The notes under the pieces are model-generated. The model saw only the letters and a list, made by a program, of their open reading frames with translations. It searched no databases and had not been told where the DNA came from. Of a DNA stretch of 64,000 bases, positions 61,879 through 64,000 are shown piece after piece. Each line of letters opens with the position of its first letter. Position 1 is the stretch's first letter. The stretch is from Linanthus parryae (taxonomy: Eukaryota; Streptophyta; Magnoliopsida; Ericales; Polemoniaceae), in the NCBI GenBank assembly GCA_023055425.1, contig JALGPY010000002.1, positions 121,160,088 to 121,224,087 of the forward strand, read 5' to 3'. The position numbers were made by a program, and so were the translations under genes.

Positions 61879-62421
61879 TAGGACTGCAACTCGGGCGGGC
61901 TGGACGGGTTGGCACCCCTGTCCAAGCCCGAGCCCGAGTTCTGTCGTGGTTGCCCAAGCCCAACCCGACCCGAGTTAAGAGCATTGTCAACCCGTCCGAG
62001 CCCAAATTCGTATAAACCAATTCGGGTTCGGGTTGAATTCGGGCTAGTACATTAAACTTAATATCTTCTTAAAAACACACGAGAATAATTAATTGTTGGC
62101 GAAAAAACAAATCAACTAGTTGAAGAACATAACAATGATTAAAAACATCGCTAATACTTGAAAGAAAAGTAGCATATTCATGTTAGATATACTACATAAT
62201 TCTTTCAAAATATAATATTTATACGTAGTGGTCATGCAAATCGGGCAATTCGGGTTAGCCCGTCGTTCGATATTTGTGTCCAAGCCCGACCCTAATTGCA
62301 ATTCGGGCTGAGAATTCTTGTCCAAGCCCGTCCAAATTACCAAAACTATGTGTCCGGGCCCTATTTAAGTTCGGGCTGGGCTCGGGTTGGTCGGGTTCAA
62401 CCCGCCCAAGTTGCACCCCTA
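61879..62421. mobile_element. hAT-like element in the copia-B leader, perfect 8-bp target duplication
   Basis: The ends are TAGGACTGCAACTCGGGCGGG and, in reverse from the right, TAGGGGTGCAACTTGGGCGGG. ACCCTAGA flanks both sides (61871-61878 and 62422-62429). The subterminal regions hold repeated CCCGAGCCCGA/TCGGGTTCGGG motifs and the centre is AT-rich. The length is 543 bp and it is non-coding. The colinear leaders of copia-A (near 53875) and copia-M (near 26870) carry only ACTAGGGTT, that is, the empty site. Confidence 0.93.
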
Positions 62422-62429
62422 ACCCTAGA

Positions 62430-62620
62430 TCTAAGATCCTAAAATTTCTCAAACTCACTAATTGATGCATCCAATGCAAAAACTAGGTCTTGTTATGATA
62501 GATTATTGACAAATTGCATTATATGCTTGATTTGTCTTGTTTTACGCGATAAACAATAAATTTCAAATGTAAAACTATCAAAACGTAACACCTAAACCAC
62601 GTTTATGCTCTACGACACAT
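62430..62620 (-). mobile_element. Copia-B leader, part next to the PBS
   Basis: Non-coding leader colinear with 53690-53860 of copia-A, for example AATTAGTGAGTTTGA in reverse. Confidence 0.8.
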
Positions 62621-62634
62621 GGATCTGATACCAC
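62621..62634 (-). other. Primer-binding site of copia-B
   Basis: On the minus strand it reads GTGGTATCAGATCC, next to the 5' LTR end. It differs from the initiator tRNA-Met complement by one base near its 3' end. Confidence 0.9.
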
Positions 62635-64000
62635 TGTAGGGTTTTTATCATGGATACGCAGCGGAAAAACAAATATTATCCATGCAATACCCTCCAAGGA
62701 TCATAGGACAAGAGACATAACGATGGTAAGGGAAGAAATCAAGTTACACACCTTAGGGTTTCTCCTATGATGACTTGTAACGTGAATTGTGTCACGTTCT
62801 CTATAGTCGATCCACGCCTAGAGTTGAGATCTAGATCTTCCTTCTCCTTTGTGCTAGCCCGGAATGGAGGAAGAGGAAGAAGAAATCACACAACGCGAGG
62901 AAACAAGGAGGGGCGGCCTCCTTGTTTGGGCCGACGGGATGGGGCGGCGGCAAGGGGGCGGACGGGTCCCTCTTGCTTGCTTGCTCTCTCTCCTTTTGTT
63001 CTCTCCCACTCAAGTTATGAAATAAAGGCTCATAAGTGAGGAAAGGAAGGAAGGAGAATCCTTTATATAGTCCAACAAATCCTTGCCAACTACCTAAAGG
63101 ACCCATTCTAGTCCTACTAGAATTCGGTTTAGTCCCTTCCTTGCAATTTAGTCCTACTAAGTTTGCAAGGTGTTGCAAAGTGATCCTTCTAATTAATTAA
63201 TCATATTAATTAATTCTAAAATCTATATATAGCGTGTGACCCCATAGGTTCTATCTAGTTGGTAGCAACAATTTGCTAATATGGAGCGGTTTCTAGCAAA
63301 ACATCCATTCTAGCCAAGTAATAGAATAGTCATCCGACAAACCTTGTACAAGTAATTGTCTCATCCCTTTGTCTCTATATCCGGATTGGACACGAGACAT
63401 ACAAGTCACACTCGTATATCCATCCATATTTTCTTGATCCATGGGAATAGCCTTATTTGTGCAATAACATCAATATCCTATATTGATTTATTTGAGTCTG
63501 GCCAGACATTCTATAAGAACTATCCCTCGAGCGGCCTAGGATATTTGCTCCCGTTATGTGGGAGGGAAAAATTATATCTACGTCCACTACGATCTCTAAG
63601 CTTGCTTTTTATTGTATCCGGTACACGCCTTTATAACTACCCAGTTACGGTGTAGCGTTTAACGCTACCAAAATCACAATAATCCACAACTAGAATATCT
63701 AGCGACTTCAAGTCTAAGGATGACATTACCATTGCACCACGAGAAGCACTTGTGACTTAACATAACGTGTATGTAGCCTTCTCGGAGATGGGTTAATCCA
63801 GTGCGCCATTACCCTTAATGCACACCCATGTGTTGGATCATGATATCTCCATATCAATCCAACCCCATACTAGTCTATAGATGATTGTCCCATTAATCAT
63901 TATACTGGACTATGGATATTTAAGATAAACAACACAATTGTAAATCTGAGGACTTTATTATATTAAATATCCAATAAATAAAACAATGAATGTTCTTGCC
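62635..64000 (-). mobile_element. 5' LTR of copia-B, running off the window
   Basis: On the minus strand it ends AAAACCCTACA at 62635. It aligns with the 3' LTR with scattered differences and small indels, and about 50 further bases of the LTR start lie beyond 64000. It contains the TATATAAAGGA promoter motif in reverse near 63062. The frames at 62767-63178 are LTR translations. Confidence 0.93.

Overview
This window is nuclear DNA of a flowering plant, most likely a eudicot. Introns have GT..AG borders, plant LINE, Ty1/copia and MITE families are present, and there is no bacterial gene organisation. One host gene can be supported: a plant TRS33/TRAPPC6 homologue, a subunit of the TRAPP vesicle-tethering complex. 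It lies on the + strand in four coding exons (5207-5358, 13604-13721, 13831-14059, 20023-20051) that join in frame to 175 codons. About 0.5 kb of coding sequence is therefore spread over almost 15 kb. Introns 1 (8.2 kb) and 3 (6.0 kb) hold an RTE-type LINE fragment, hAT, Tourist-like and Stowaway-like elements, a two-phase trinucleotide microsatellite and a fourfold 129-bp tandem repeat.

Left of the gene (1-5100) are the end of a copia LTR, a 2.3-kb element with terminal inverted repeats that holds a gag-like fragment, and a hAT-like non-autonomous element whose right end stops about 100 bp before the gene's TATA box.

From about 20.7 to 48.6 kb the window is one deep nest of transposons. The outer host is a minus-strand L1-type LINE (ORF1 at 48.6-46.7 kb, part of RT at 44.1-43.5 kb, rest of RT to RNase H at 23.0-20.95 kb). 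A plus-strand LINE (22.98-43.45 kb) splits it. The plus-strand LINE is split by a 16-kb gypsy-like LTR composite (23699-39938) and by a 763-bp element with a 10-bp target duplication. The gypsy-like unit holds a decayed copia element (25.55-35.80 kb). The 3' LTR of that copia holds a poly(A) retroposon with a 12-bp target duplication (33051-35356), and the retroposon holds a 983-bp Stowaway-like element (34097-35079). That makes six levels.

From 48.6 to 52.4 kb lie a probable tRNA-derived SINE, a solo-LTR-like block and a 450-bp direct repeat pair. From 52.4 kb to the end are two copia elements of one superfamily in opposite orientation, both truncated where they meet near 55282. Copia-A (+) keeps its 5' LTR, primer-binding site and leader. 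Copia-B (-) is nearly complete, with both LTRs, PBS, PPT, gag, protease, integrase, RT and RNase H. Frameshifts and an internal RT deletion inactivate it, and a 543-bp hAT-like element sits in its leader. No RNA gene, CRISPR array or new enzymatic system was found; the interest is in the gene architecture and the insertion history.
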